NCBI RefSeq assembly: GCF_029674545.1
Contig: NZ_CP121354.1
Coordinates: 3,419,001 to 3,483,000, forward strand
DNA: 64,000 nucleotides
Direction: 5' to 3'
DNA from: Mesorhizobium sp. WSM4904
GTDB taxonomy: Bacteria > Pseudomonadota > Alphaproteobacteria > Rhizobiales > Rhizobiaceae
Position numbers and translations under genes: made by a program. Below, piece after piece: positions 8,326 to 17,156 of the stretch; position 1 is the stretch's first letter, and each line of letters starts with the position of its first letter. The notes under the pieces are model-generated. The model was not told the DNA's origin and ran no database searches. It worked only from the letters and a program-made list of their open reading frames with translations.

Positions 8326-9333
8326 ATGCATGTCACGCTCGACACGATGGTAGATACATTGAAGGCGGCAGCCGAATCCAGCCGCCTGCGCATCCTGGTG
8401 CTGCTGTCGCGTGGGGATCTCACGGTCTCCGACCTCACTGAAATCCTTGGCCAGTCGCAGCCGCGCGTCTCGCGACATCTGAAGCTCCTGCTCGACGCGG
8501 GGCTGATCGGCCGCTACCAGGAAGGGTCCTGGGCCTTCTTCAGGCTGTCCGATACGGACAGCTCGCGCGATTTCGTGCAACGTCTGGTTTCTGGCGTGCG
8601 CGAGGCCGATGCGCAGGTGGTGCGCGATCTGGAGCGGCTGACCGCGGTCAAGCGCAAGCGGCAGGACCGGGCCGCCGAGTATTTTTCCGTGAACGCCGCG
8701 AGCTGGGACCGCATTCGCTCGCTGCATGTGCCCGATCGAGCGGTGGAAGCCGCATTGCTCAAGCTCGTCGGCAAACGGCCGTTCCAGTCGATGCTCGACC
8801 TCGGTACGGGCACGGGCAGGCTGCTGGAAATCTTCGCGCCGCTCTACAGGCGCGGCGTCGGCATCGACATGTCACGCGAGATGCTGACGGTGGCGCGCGC
8901 CAATCTCGACAGAGCGGGGGTCGCCAATGCGCAGGTGCGCCAGGGCGACATCTTTTCGCCGCCCGTCGAACGCAACGCCTTCGATCTCGTCACCATCCAC
9001 CAGGTGCTGCACTATCTCGACGATCCGGCACGGGCCATCGGCGAGGCGGCGAGGCTGCTGCGTCCGGCGGGCAGGCTGGTCATCGTCGACTTCGCGCCCC
9101 ATAATCTGGAGTTCCTGCGCGACCAGCACGCCCATATGCGGCTCGGCTTCTCCGATCGGCAGATCGCCGACTGGTTCGAGGAGGCAGGGCTCGATCTCGA
9201 GGACAGCCAGGAATTCGAGCCGCGCGGCCAGGCCGAGGCAAAACTCACCGTCAAGCTCTGGCTCGGCCGCGATCGCCGGCTGCTGATCGCCGACCCGTCC
9301 AATGATGCGCTACCAGCAAGGGAAACAGCCTGA
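8326..9333 (+). CDS. ArsR-type HTH regulator fused to a SAM-dependent methyltransferase (SahR-like)
   Basis: This 335-residue two-domain protein has an ArsR/SmtB winged helix at residues 1-90 (SSRLRILVLLSRGDLTVSDL, then SQPRVSRHLKLLLDAGLI). A class I methyltransferase domain follows from about residue 150, with motif I MLDLGTGTGRLLEIF and later LLRPAGRLVIVDFAPH. ATG 8326 is chosen because the HTH starts there. The frame is open to 8266, but that part holds the putative operator. The stop overlaps the metF start (TGATG). ArsR-methyltransferase fusions next to SAM-cycle genes are known as SahR regulators that sense S-adenosylhomocysteine. That role is inferred from architecture and the metF neighbour. 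Confidence 0.85.
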   Translation: MHVTLDTMVDTLKAAAESSRLRILVLLSRGDLTVSDLTEILGQSQPRVSRHLKLLLDAGLIGRYQEGSWAFFRLSDTDSSRDFVQRLVSGVREADAQVVRDLERLTAVKRKRQDRAAEYFSVNAASWDRIRSLHVPDRAVEAALLKLVGKRPFQSMLDLGTGTGRLLEIFAPLYRRGVGIDMSREMLTVARANLDRAGVANAQVRQGDIFSPPVERNAFDLVTIHQVLHYLDDPARAIGEAARLLRPAGRLVIVDFAPHNLEFLRDQHAHMRLGFSDRQIADWFEEAGLDLEDSQEFEPRGQAEAKLTVKLWLGRDRRLLIADPSNDALPARETA

Positions 9334-10250
9334 TGAACCAATTCCGCTTTTCCCGCCGCCCCGACATTGGCGACAAGGTCCGGGTCTCGTTCGAGTTCTT
9401 CCCGCCGAAGACGGACGAGATGGAGGCAAGGTTGTGGGACACTGTCACCCGGCTGGAGCCGCTCAAGCCGAAATTCGTCTCGGTGACCTACGGCGCCGGC
9501 GGTTCGACGCGGGAGCGCACGGCGCGGACGGTGAAGCGCATCCTCAACGAGACGACGCTGACGCCGGCGGCGCATATGACCTGTGTCGACGCGGCCCGCC
9601 ATCAGGTCGACGCCGTCATCCGGGAATTCGCCGGCTTCGGCGTGACCCGTTTCGTCGCCCTGCGCGGCGACCCGGCGGCGGGGGTGGGAACCGCGTACCG
9701 CCCGCATCCCGATGGCTATGCCAACGGCGCCGAACTGGTCGGAGCGCTGAAGAGCGTCGGCGATTTCGACATCTCGGTTTCGGCCTATCCGGAAAAGCAT
9801 CCGGAAAGCCCGGATTTCGCCACCGACATCGACATGCTGAAGCGCAAGGTCGACAATGGCGCGACGCGGGCGATCACCCAGTTCTTCTTCGACAATGATC
9901 TCTACGAGCGCTATGTCGAGCGGGCGCGCCGCGCCGGCATCTATATCCCGATCGTGCCCGGCATACTGCCGGTGCATAATTTCACGCAGGTCGCCAATTT
10001 CTCCTTGCGCTGCGGCGCGCTGGTGCCGGCATGGCTGGCCGAGCGCTTCGAGGGGCTGGAGAACGATGCGCAGACGCATGCGCTGGTGGCGTCAGCCGTA
10101 GCGGCCGAGCAGGTGCACGATCTCGTCGAGCGCGGCGTCGGCGATTTTCATTTCTACACGATGAACCGCGCCGATCTGGTCTTTGCCGTCTGCCACATGA
10201 TCGGCATCCGCTCGCATGAATCGGAGGCTGCTGGGTCGGCTGCAGCCTGA
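9333..10250 (+). CDS. metF: 5,10-methylenetetrahydrofolate reductase
   Basis: This 305-residue flavoprotein with a TIM barrel reduces methylene-THF to methyl-THF, the methyl donor for methionine synthesis. Motifs are SFEFFPPKT near residue 20 (catalytic Glu in FEFFPPK), VSVTYGAGGSTR, AHMTCVD, VALRGDP and ITQFFFDN. The length is normal for the bacterial enzyme. The ATG overlaps the stop of the ArsR-methyltransferase gene, so regulator and enzyme are made from one message. No methionine synthase gene follows. A perfect 9-bp hairpin closes the unit at 10257. Confidence 0.93.
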   Translation: MNQFRFSRRPDIGDKVRVSFEFFPPKTDEMEARLWDTVTRLEPLKPKFVSVTYGAGGSTRERTARTVKRILNETTLTPAAHMTCVDAARHQVDAVIREFAGFGVTRFVALRGDPAAGVGTAYRPHPDGYANGAELVGALKSVGDFDISVSAYPEKHPESPDFATDIDMLKRKVDNGATRAITQFFFDNDLYERYVERARRAGIYIPIVPGILPVHNFTQVANFSLRCGALVPAWLAERFEGLENDAQTHALVASAVAAEQVHDLVERGVGDFHFYTMNRADLVFAVCHMIGIRSHESEAAGSAAA

Positions 10251-10256
10251 ATGGAA

Positions 10257-10279
10257 AAGGCCGGGTGGAACCCGGCCTT
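10257..10279. terminator. Bidirectional hairpin between metF and the micropeptide gene
   Basis: The perfect 9-bp stem AAGGCCGGG / CCCGGCCTT has the 5-base loop TGGAA. Read on the minus strand the stem runs into TTTTCC, so it suits ending the minus-strand micropeptide transcript as well as metF. Confidence 0.65.
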
Positions 10280-10330
10280 CTCGAATTGATTTGGACTATT
10301 TGCGGTGCTGGTCTTCCCGGCTTTGGCGGG

Positions 10331-10417
10331 TCAGGGAAGAACGCCTATGATAAGGGCACCGATGAATGCGAATGCGGCACAAATCATCAAAGCGTTGATT
10401 GGCCTCGTCAGTCCCAT
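10331..10417 (-). CDS. 28-residue single-span membrane micropeptide
   Basis: This short open frame starts at ATG 10417 and ends at TGA 10331. A textbook ribosome site, AGGAGG (10425-10430 on the minus strand), lies 7 bases before the ATG. The peptide begins MGLTRPINALMIC and continues as an uninterrupted hydrophobic stretch (AAFAFIGALIIGVL) ending in Pro. This gives a positively charged short head followed by one transmembrane segment. It occupies an otherwise empty 360-bp gap and ends at a perfect hairpin. I do not recognise a named family. The strong ribosome site and the hydrophobic pattern are the support. Confidence 0.6.
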   Translation of the reverse strand: MGLTRPINALMICAAFAFIGALIIGVLP

Positions 10418-10610
10418 GCCATAGCCTCCTCTTCAGAGCTATGGCCGGAATCTAGAGTCATTTGGGTCACAGGCAAGCGGAAAATATGCTGCATTGCGAC
10501 GTGATTGTGGAATTTGCGACCGCTGATTTGTCGTTAGCCGTTGAAACTCTTCGGCAAAAATCGATCCAAAAGTTGTGAAAAAATTATGGCGAAGCCGTGG
10601 CATGGCACCG

Positions 10611-11531
10611 CTACCATCGGCCGAACAGGCGGCCGTCGATGGTGATCAGGCCGAGTCCGATCAGCGCCATGCCGCCGATCTCGAAAGCCGCCAACCTCTC
10701 GCCGAGGAACAGGAATCCGAGCAGCACGGCGCTGACAGGCACGATCAAAGTGACCAGCGAGGCGTTGGTGGCGCCGGCCGAGGCGACGAGGTTGAAATAG
10801 AGAATGTAGGCAAAGGCGGTGGAAAGCAGCGCCAGTCCGAGCACCGCGGCCCAGACCGGCGACGAGACCGAAAACAGCCCGGCCGGGCCGTAGGTGAGGA
10901 GCACGACGGGGATCATGATGATGGTCGACGCCGTCAACTGCCCGGTGGCGATCACCGGCGAGGGGACACCCTTGAAGCGGCGCGCGATCATCAGGGCGAC
11001 CGCGTATGATAGCGAGGCGCCGATCAGCGCGAACTTGGCCCAGACCGGCCCGCCGAGGCCGGCAATCAAACCCGGACCGATCATGACAGCCGTTCCAGCA
11101 ACGCCGAGCGCGATGCCGGCCAGCTTGTTCCAGGAGAGCTTTTCGTCCGTGGTGAGCGCATTGGCGAGGATCAGCGTCCAGAACGGCGTCGTGGCGTTGA
11201 GCACGGAGGCGACGCCGGCGCCAAGCTCGGTCTGGCCGGCGAAGATGAGTGAAAAGGGAACGACATTGTTGGTCAGCGCCAGCAGGAAGAACAGCCCGGC
11301 ATAGGGAAAGGCGAAGCGGAAAGACGGACCGCGGACCGCCAGATAGAGCTGAAGCGCTGCCGCGGCGATCGCGACGCGAAACAGCACCAGCGCCAGCGGA
11401 TGGATCTCGGACACGGCGATGCGGGCAAAGAAGAACGAGCCGCCCCAGATTGCGCCGAGCAAAAGCAGCTGAGTCCAGTCCTTGAGCGTCATCGGTCCGC
11501 GCGTCGCGGTGGCGCCAGCCGTAATCGTCAT
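10611..11531 (-). CDS. EamA-family (DMT superfamily) transporter
   Basis: This 306-residue inner-membrane protein has about ten hydrophobic segments in two EamA repeats. The first repeat shows LLLGAIWGGSFFFARIAVSEIHPLALVLFR. The second begins near residue 160 (WAKFALIGASLSYAVALMIARRFKG). The family exports amino acids, metabolites or drugs. The substrate cannot be read from sequence. It is monocistronic and separated by 212 bp from the divergent decarboxylase gene. I saw no regulator beside it. Confidence 0.88.
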   Translation of the reverse strand: MTITAGATATRGPMTLKDWTQLLLLGAIWGGSFFFARIAVSEIHPLALVLFRVAIAAAALQLYLAVRGPSFRFAFPYAGLFFLLALTNNVVPFSLIFAGQTELGAGVASVLNATTPFWTLILANALTTDEKLSWNKLAGIALGVAGTAVMIGPGLIAGLGGPVWAKFALIGASLSYAVALMIARRFKGVPSPVIATGQLTASTIIMIPVVLLTYGPAGLFSVSSPVWAAVLGLALLSTAFAYILYFNLVASAGATNASLVTLIVPVSAVLLGFLFLGERLAAFEIGGMALIGLGLITIDGRLFGRW

Positions 11532-11743
11532 CTCGTCAACCCTCCCAGGCCGGTCGCAATCTCAAGCCCGCCGAACAGCTGCAACCGATATCCGGTCTGG
11601 CGGCAAGGGCCACCCGAAACCTGACCAGTGGTTTAGCGTTGGCGAAAGGGTGCGGCCGGCCGCGCGGGAAGGCGAGACACAGAACTGTTTTCTTTGGCGG
11701 CTAGCTAGGATTAATTGTGCGCGGCCAGATCAAGGATTCGTCC

Positions 11744-12964
11744 ATGCAACTATTCGAAAATGCCCGCGAGGCGGCACTGGCGCTTCGCCCGGACGATCCG
11801 GTCTACTGCTTCCGCCCGCAGGTGCTGAAGGCCGATGCCTTACAGTTCATGGGCATGTTTCCCGGCAAGACCGCCTACGCGGTCAAGACCAACGGCGAGC
11901 AGATCGTGCTGAGGACGCTGGTCGAGGCTGGCGTCAGCGCCTTCGACGTCGCTTCGCCCGGCGAGTTCGCCGCCGTGCGCGCCGTCTCGCCGGATGCCGA
12001 GATGCTCTACATGCATCCGGTCAAGGCGCAGTCGGACATCAAGCTGGCGCTGGAGAAATACGGCATCAGGGTGATCTCGCTCGACCATGAGGACGAGATC
12101 ACCAAGCTGACGCGCGTGGTGCGGGCGCTCGATATCGACCCCGGCGCGCTCACCGTGTTCGTGCGCATCCAGACCAAGGGGCACGCCGCCTATGAGCTGT
12201 CGAAGAAGTTCGGCGCCGGGCCTGCCAATGCGGTCGAGCTTGCCGAGCGGCTCAACCGCACCGGCTACAAGGTCGGCCTTTGCTTTCATGTCGGCAGCCA
12301 GATCGAGGACCCCGACACTTATGAGCGGGCGCTGGCCTCGGCCGACTGGGTGCGCAACCGGCTGACCTTCGACATTGCCGGGCTCGACGTCGGCGGCGGC
12401 TTTCCCGCCGAATACGGCCACGACCCCAATCGCAGGCACATCGAGATGCCGTCGCTCGGCCAGCTGATGTCGCGGCTGGCCGGCGACCTCAAGGAATACC
12501 AATTCGACGAGATGCCGCTGGTCGCCGAGCCCGGCCGCGTGATCGTGGCGCGCAGCCTGTCGCTGATCGTGCGCGTGCTCTTGCGCAAGGGCAAAAGGCT
12601 CTACATCAATGACGGCATTTGGGCGTCGCTCTCCGATTCATGGACCGGCAAGATCACGCTGCCGGCGCGCTTCATCCCCGACCCCGCGATCCGCACGCGC
12701 AACGGCAGCGAGAAGACCATCGTGCCGTTCAAGGTCTGCGGCGCGACCTGCGATTCCGTCGACATCCTGTCCAGGCCGTTCTGGCTGCCGGAAACGGTCG
12801 ACACCGGCGACTGGATCGAGATCGGCCATATCGGCGCCTATTCGCTGTCGCTGAGGACCCGCTTCAACGGCTTCTTTCCCGATACGTTTGTGGAAGTGAC
12901 GACGCCGTTCGACGAAGGCGACGCTCCGCAGGGGTTTGCAAGCCTGGAGACGATGGCGGATTAG
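11744..12964 (+). CDS. Group III PLP-dependent decarboxylase (ornithine/lysine/diaminopimelate type)
   Basis: This 406-residue alanine-racemase-fold decarboxylase has Lys48 in AYAVKTN (Schiff base), FHVGSQ, the glycine loop LDVGGGFP, AEPGR for the PLP phosphate, and Cys336 in CGATCDSVD, the active-site Cys expected of ODC-type enzymes. It is longer than the usual 377-residue rhizobial ornithine decarboxylase and differs around the N-terminus (AYAVKTNGEQIVLRTL). It may therefore be a paralogue with a different diamine or amino-acid substrate. ATG 11744 is preferred over GTG 11717. The TAG stop overlaps the TAA stop of the convergent SDR gene. Confidence 0.85.
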   Translation: MQLFENAREAALALRPDDPVYCFRPQVLKADALQFMGMFPGKTAYAVKTNGEQIVLRTLVEAGVSAFDVASPGEFAAVRAVSPDAEMLYMHPVKAQSDIKLALEKYGIRVISLDHEDEITKLTRVVRALDIDPGALTVFVRIQTKGHAAYELSKKFGAGPANAVELAERLNRTGYKVGLCFHVGSQIEDPDTYERALASADWVRNRLTFDIAGLDVGGGFPAEYGHDPNRRHIEMPSLGQLMSRLAGDLKEYQFDEMPLVAEPGRVIVARSLSLIVRVLLRKGKRLYINDGIWASLSDSWTGKITLPARFIPDPAIRTRNGSEKTIVPFKVCGATCDSVDILSRPFWLPETVDTGDWIEIGHIGAYSLSLRTRFNGFFPDTFVEVTTPFDEGDAPQGFASLETMAD

Positions 12965-13692
12965 GCAACTCCGCCGCCGGCCTGGATGTTCTCGCCGGTA
13001 AGCCAGCGGGCTGCGTCGCTGGCCAGGAAGACTGCAACATCGGCAACATCGCGTGGCGCGCCTATCCGGCCGAACGGCGACATGCCGGCGGCCACCGCGC
13101 GATCGCGCTCCGGCAGCAGGTCGGTGTCGGTGAAGCCCGGCGACAGCGCATTCACGGTGACGCCGCGCGGCCCTAGCTCGCGCGAGAGCACGCGAACGAA
13201 TTGTTCGACCGCACCTTTGCTGCCGAGATAGAGCGCCGTCTGTGTGAAGAACATCTTGGTGCCGCCGGTCGAGACGGCGATGATGCGACCGCCGTCGCGA
13301 ACACGCTTGGCCGCTTCCTGAAGCGTGAAGAACGTGCCTTTGGCGTTGGTGCAGAAGACGAGGTCGAAATCGACCTCGCTTGCTTCGGCGAGCGGTTTGA
13401 TGACGGCGACGCCGACATTGGCAACGACAATGTCGATGGCGCCCAATTGGTCCTCGGTTTCGTCGAATAGCCTGCGGACATTGGCTGGAATGGAGATATC
13501 GGCCTGAATTGCCACCGCTTTGCCGCCGTTGGCCGAAATGGCGGCCACCACGTCATCGGCGGCTTTCCTGTTGCCGACATAGTTGACGACGACCGAAGCG
13601 CCTTTGGCGGCGAGACCCTCGGCAATGGCACGGCCGATACCGCGTGAACTGCCTGTAATGATTGCGGTTTTGCCCTGCAGCGATTGAGACAT
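12961..13692 (-). CDS. SDR-family oxidoreductase
   Basis: This 243-residue classical short-chain dehydrogenase has the NAD(P) motif TGSSRGIGRA near residue 14, the structural VANVG in place of NNAG, a catalytic Ser in VSTGG, and Tyr/Lys in YLGSK. The C-terminal ASDAARWLTGENIQAGGG is typical of the 3-oxoacyl reductase-like group. The substrate is unknown. The gene is divergent from a LysR regulator that probably controls it, and its end overlaps the convergent decarboxylase by 4 bp. Confidence 0.88.
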   Translation of the reverse strand: MSQSLQGKTAIITGSSRGIGRAIAEGLAAKGASVVVNYVGNRKAADDVVAAISANGGKAVAIQADISIPANVRRLFDETEDQLGAIDIVVANVGVAVIKPLAEASEVDFDLVFCTNAKGTFFTLQEAAKRVRDGGRIIAVSTGGTKMFFTQTALYLGSKGAVEQFVRVLSRELGPRGVTVNALSPGFTDTDLLPERDRAVAAGMSPFGRIGAPRDVADVAVFLASDAARWLTGENIQAGGGVA

Positions 13693-13764
13693 GGTCGATT
13701 TCCTTCAACTCTTCACGGCTGCGCCGATGTGACCGGTTGAGAAATAGCGACATGCAATTGATCG

Positions 13765-13781
13765 GATAATTACCTGTTATC
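13765..13781. promoter_or_regulatory. Candidate LysR operator between the SDR and lysR genes
   Basis: The interrupted palindrome GATAA-N7-TTATC lies in the AT-rich divergent gap, 30 bp before the lysR start and about 73 bp before the SDR start. Size and position fit a LysR-type binding site (a T-N11-A-like dyad). Binding is inferred. Confidence 0.45.
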
Positions 13782-13810
13782 TAACTGTCTTGTTAATCTA
13801 GGAATACATA

Positions 13811-14707
13811 ATGCGCGGGTCTGAATTCACCGAGCTCAAAGCGTTCGCGGCCATCGTGGAAGAGGGCAGTTTCGTACGTGCGGCCGCGCGGTTGCGGGTA
13901 TCGCCGCCGGCGCTCAGCCAATCGATCCGACTGTTGGAGGCGCGGATCGGCGTGAGATTGCTCAACCGCACGACGCGCAGTGTCTCGCCGACCGTGGCTG
14001 GCGAGACACTGTTCGCGCGCCTTGGTGTTGCGTTCGGAGAGCTGGATGACGCTATCGCCGAGGTGCAGGCCGCGCGTGACAGTCCGGCCGGTTCGCTGCG
14101 CATCAATGCTCCGCGCATCGCCGCGATGCGCTTCATCGCGCCGATCCTTGGCGATTTCCAGCGCGCCTATCCCGACGTCGCGCTGACAGTCATCGTCGAT
14201 GACCTGTTGACCGACATTGTCGGGGGTCGTTTCGACGCCGGTATCCGCCTTGGCGAGCGGCTGGAAAAAGACATGGTCGCGGTGAAGCTCAGCGACGATC
14301 TGCAAATGGCAGCCGTGGCTGCTCCTGCTTATCTGGAGGGCCGCGCAGTCCCACGTCATCCACAGGACTTGCACCGGCAACGCTGCATCAACTTCCAATG
14401 GCCCGGCGGCGGCAACGTCTACCGATGGGAGTTTTCGCGAGGCAAGCGATCGCTGGAAATCGCGGTCGAGGGAAGTCTTACCGTCAATGACACGGAGCTG
14501 ATGCTCAAGGCGGCACTGGATGGGGCCGGTGTGGCCTACATGATGGATTATCAGGTCCAGCCATGGATCGAGAGGGGCAGGCTGGTCCGCTTTCTCGAAA
14601 CCTGGTCGCCCCGCTTTCCGGGTTTCTATCTATACCATCCGAGCCGCCGCCTCGTGCCGCCGGCGTTGCGTGCATTCATCGATTTCGTGCGGTCGAGGCG
14701 AGGTTAG
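13811..14707 (+). CDS. LysR-family transcriptional regulator
   Basis: This 298-residue protein has an N-terminal winged HTH at residues 3-62 (FTELKAFAAIVEEGSFVRAAARLRVSPPALSQSIRLLE, then RLLNRTTRSVSPTVAGE) and a periplasmic-binding-like effector domain from about residue 90. The sequence resembles the group that controls neighbouring SDR or quinone oxidoreductase genes. It is transcribed away from the SDR gene across a 118-bp gap that contains a GATAA-N7-TTATC dyad. The effector is unknown. Confidence 0.9.
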   Translation: MRGSEFTELKAFAAIVEEGSFVRAAARLRVSPPALSQSIRLLEARIGVRLLNRTTRSVSPTVAGETLFARLGVAFGELDDAIAEVQAARDSPAGSLRINAPRIAAMRFIAPILGDFQRAYPDVALTVIVDDLLTDIVGGRFDAGIRLGERLEKDMVAVKLSDDLQMAAVAAPAYLEGRAVPRHPQDLHRQRCINFQWPGGGNVYRWEFSRGKRSLEIAVEGSLTVNDTELMLKAALDGAGVAYMMDYQVQPWIERGRLVRFLETWSPRFPGFYLYHPSRRLVPPALRAFIDFVRSRRG

Positions 14708-14724
14708 CGGAATCGCGCCGCCAT

Positions 14725-15903
14725 TCACAATTTCGCCAGCAGCTCCGGCGTCGGCCAGCCGTCCACCGGAAGACCGAGCCGCATCTGCTCCTTGCGGATC
14801 GCTTCGCGTGTGTTGGTGCCCAGGATGCCGTCGACGGTGCCGACATCGTAGCCCTTGGCTTCGAGCTTGGTCTGCAGCGCCTTCATCTGGTCGCCGTTGA
14901 GGCCGGGCTCCGGCGTTCGCGGATCGAATTGCGGCGCGCCGGCCAGACGGGTCGCGAGCACCGCTGCAGTGAGCGCGTAGGTGAAGGACTGGTTCCATTC
15001 CAGATAAACGTCGAAATTGTCGTAGGTCAGGAAGGCGGGGCCCTTGCGGCCCATCGGCAAGGCCAGACCGGCCTTCAAGCCGTTGTCGACCAGCGGCGTG
15101 CCGTTCGGATTGGTGACGCCCCACGCGGCCCATTGCGACAATGGCAGCTTGTTGGTGCGGCCGGTCTGGTCCCACGGCATTTCGTCAGGAACGCGCACCT
15201 CCTCGACCCAGGGCTGGTCGCGCTTCCAGCCGCGCGACACGATCTTGTCGGCCGTGGTCATAATGACGTCCGGCGCACTGTTCCTGAGATCGACCTTGCC
15301 GTCGCCGTCGCCGTCGACACCGCGGGCGAGGTAGTCGGTGGGCAGGATCTGCGTCTGGCCGATCTCGCCGGCCCAGGCGCCCTTGACGTCGGCCGGCAGC
15401 ACGCCGCGGTCGATCAAGGTCAACAGCGGTATCAGCTGCGGCCGGAAGAGCTGGGGCCGGCGGCAATCGTGCGAGAGCGTGACCAGCGCATCGAGCGTAT
15501 GGAAATCGCCCTGAACGGCGCCGAAATCGGTCTCAAGTCCCCAGAAAGCGGTGATGACGGCCGGCTGGACGCCGAACTCCGTTTCGGCGCGCGCGAAGAC
15601 GTCGGCATATTTCTTCAGATTGGCCGCGCCCTGCTTCAGGCGGTAGCCGGAGATCATGCGGTTCGAGAATTCGGTGAAGGTCTGGGTGAACACACCCTGG
15701 GCGCGGTCGCGCGCCAGCACCTTCTGGTCGATCGTGGCATCTTCCAGCGCATCCAGGCCAACGTCTCCGACGCCGGCCGCCTTGGCTTCGGCCGCGACGC
15801 CCTGTTTCCAGTTTTCGAAATCGCCGCCGCATTCCTGCGCCGCCACAGGCCAGGCCAGAGCGCCGAGAACCAGCGCCGCCAAGATATCAACGCGCAATCG
15901 CAT
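14725..15903 (-). CDS. Lytic murein transglycosylase, MltB type with peptidoglycan-binding domain
   Basis: This 392-residue exported protein has a signal peptide at residues 1-24 (MRLRVDILAALVLGALAWPVAAQ) and no lipobox, so it is probably periplasmic and soluble. The SLT_2 domain holds the catalytic Glu in AFWGLETDFG and the motif GEIGQTQILPTDYL. A C-terminal PG_binding_1 repeat covers about residues 335-392 (LEAKGYDVGTVDGILGTNTR). The enzyme cleaves the MurNAc-GlcNAc bond to give 1,6-anhydro-MurNAc. It is one of three envelope hydrolase genes in a row. Confidence 0.9.
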   Translation of the reverse strand: MRLRVDILAALVLGALAWPVAAQECGGDFENWKQGVAAEAKAAGVGDVGLDALEDATIDQKVLARDRAQGVFTQTFTEFSNRMISGYRLKQGAANLKKYADVFARAETEFGVQPAVITAFWGLETDFGAVQGDFHTLDALVTLSHDCRRPQLFRPQLIPLLTLIDRGVLPADVKGAWAGEIGQTQILPTDYLARGVDGDGDGKVDLRNSAPDVIMTTADKIVSRGWKRDQPWVEEVRVPDEMPWDQTGRTNKLPLSQWAAWGVTNPNGTPLVDNGLKAGLALPMGRKGPAFLTYDNFDVYLEWNQSFTYALTAAVLATRLAGAPQFDPRTPEPGLNGDQMKALQTKLEAKGYDVGTVDGILGTNTREAIRKEQMRLGLPVDGWPTPELLAKL

Positions 15904-16084
15904 CGCTTCCCTTTCGAGACCGCCGCATGATCGCCAGCACCCGGCCGGGTTTGAATAGGATCATGCGTAGATTTCAAAGCCCAGGAGCGCCATTCGGCAC
16001 CCTGGTGGGGTGCGCCGCTCCGCATCACCAGCGGTTGCAACTATCGCCGCCCGCCGTGTCGAAAAGCAGGCACGGGGGCCGATG

Positions 16085-16876
16085 TCAACGGGTGTTCTGC
16101 CGCAGCCACTTGTTCCAGGCGGCTTCCGAGCCGTTGAAAACGTTGATGTCGGACTTGCCGGTCATGCCGGGTACGATGCCGGTGCCGGTGTATTGCCAGA
16201 AGGTGAAGGGATGGCTGCCATACTTCTGACGCGGATGACCGGCGACCGAGCGCAGCCAATAGGGATAGCCGCGGAATGTCGCCAGTTGGTTGTCGTCGAA
16301 GAAGTCGAGCGAGGTGTAGATGATCGGCTTCTTGCCGTAATGGCGCTCGACGATCTCGAGGAAGGTGGTCATCTCGGTGCGCACGGTCGCGGGATCTGGG
16401 CGCAGCCTGCAGGTCGGCGACTTGGGGTTCCATTCCATGTCGAGCACCGGCGGCATTGCCGACGCATCTCTTGGAACGTTGGCGATGAACCATCTCGCCT
16501 GGGTGGCGGCCGGCGTGCAGAAATAGAAGAAATGATAGGCCGCGCGCGGGATTCCGGCGGCCTTGGTGCGTGCCCAGTGTTCGTTGAAATAGTCGTCGAA
16601 CCGGTCGCCGCCCTCGGTCGCCTTGATGAAGGCGAAGGAAATACCGTTGGCCTTGGCCGTCGGCCAGTCGACCGAGGTCTGGTATTTGGAGACGTCGGTG
16701 CCGTGGATGGCATAGTTCCATGGCGCGCCGCTGTCCCATTCATGCGGCTTAGAATCTTCGAAGCGCGGCGCGCGCACCGCGACTGCCTGCGACGACGGCG
16801 ACAGCGGCGAAAGATCGTCGACGGTCGAGCAGGCGCCCAACAGCGTAAGCATCAGGATGGCCGCAAGACGGCGCAT
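16085..16876 (-). CDS. GH25-family lysozyme lipoprotein
   Basis: This 263-residue lipoprotein has lipobox LLGAC with the acylated Cys near residue 16. A glycoside hydrolase family 25 domain (N,O-acetylmuramidase, 1,4-beta lysozyme) follows. Family motifs are IHGTDVSKYQTSVDW, FAFIKATEGG, AYHFFYF, the active-site acidic pair in VLDMEWN, and IIYTS. It is expected at the outer membrane facing the periplasm. GH25 is better known from Gram-positives, phages and fungi, and chromosomal lipoprotein forms occur in rhizobia. The role is probably cell-wall remodelling. Confidence 0.88.
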   Translation of the reverse strand: MRRLAAILMLTLLGACSTVDDLSPLSPSSQAVAVRAPRFEDSKPHEWDSGAPWNYAIHGTDVSKYQTSVDWPTAKANGISFAFIKATEGGDRFDDYFNEHWARTKAAGIPRAAYHFFYFCTPAATQARWFIANVPRDASAMPPVLDMEWNPKSPTCRLRPDPATVRTEMTTFLEIVERHYGKKPIIYTSLDFFDDNQLATFRGYPYWLRSVAGHPRQKYGSHPFTFWQYTGTGIVPGMTGKSDINVFNGSEAAWNKWLRQNTR

Positions 16877-16982
16877 GGTATCCCCCGAGCCGGGATCAGC
16901 CGGCCGCTGATGGGTCCTTCACTGATGGTGGTCGCTTACGCGGGCCCCCTCCGGACGATCGCCCCACAGGACCGCCCTTCTT

Positions 16983-17033
16983 TCATGCATGTCGGTGTCC
17001 CAAAGCAGCTTGGCGCTTTTGGGCGTCATCCCT
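16983..17033 (+). repeat. Dispersed palindromic repeat, partial copy 2
   Basis: Only the second stem-loop module is present: CATGCATGTCGGTGTCCCAAA ... GCGCTTTTGGGCGTCAT. It matches the right halves of the copies at 6210 and 56212. It lies in the 280-bp gap before the serine hydrolase gene, which otherwise shows nothing recognisable. Confidence 0.55.
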
Positions 17034-17156
17034 CCGTGTTCGCCGAACATGGTTGATAATCCATTGACGGCGCTCGACATCGGTCGTGATTTTGCGGAAG
17101 CAATGGCGGCAAATCGATGACATAAAGCGTGCCGGAAATCCAAGGGCGGGAAAAAG

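Noticed and set aside
12001..12964. Possibility that the PLP decarboxylase is diaminopimelate decarboxylase LysA
   Set aside because: The sequence around Lys48 and the CGATCDSVD block fit the ODC/LDC side. lysA proteins have a different C-terminal signature, and no lysine pathway gene is adjacent.
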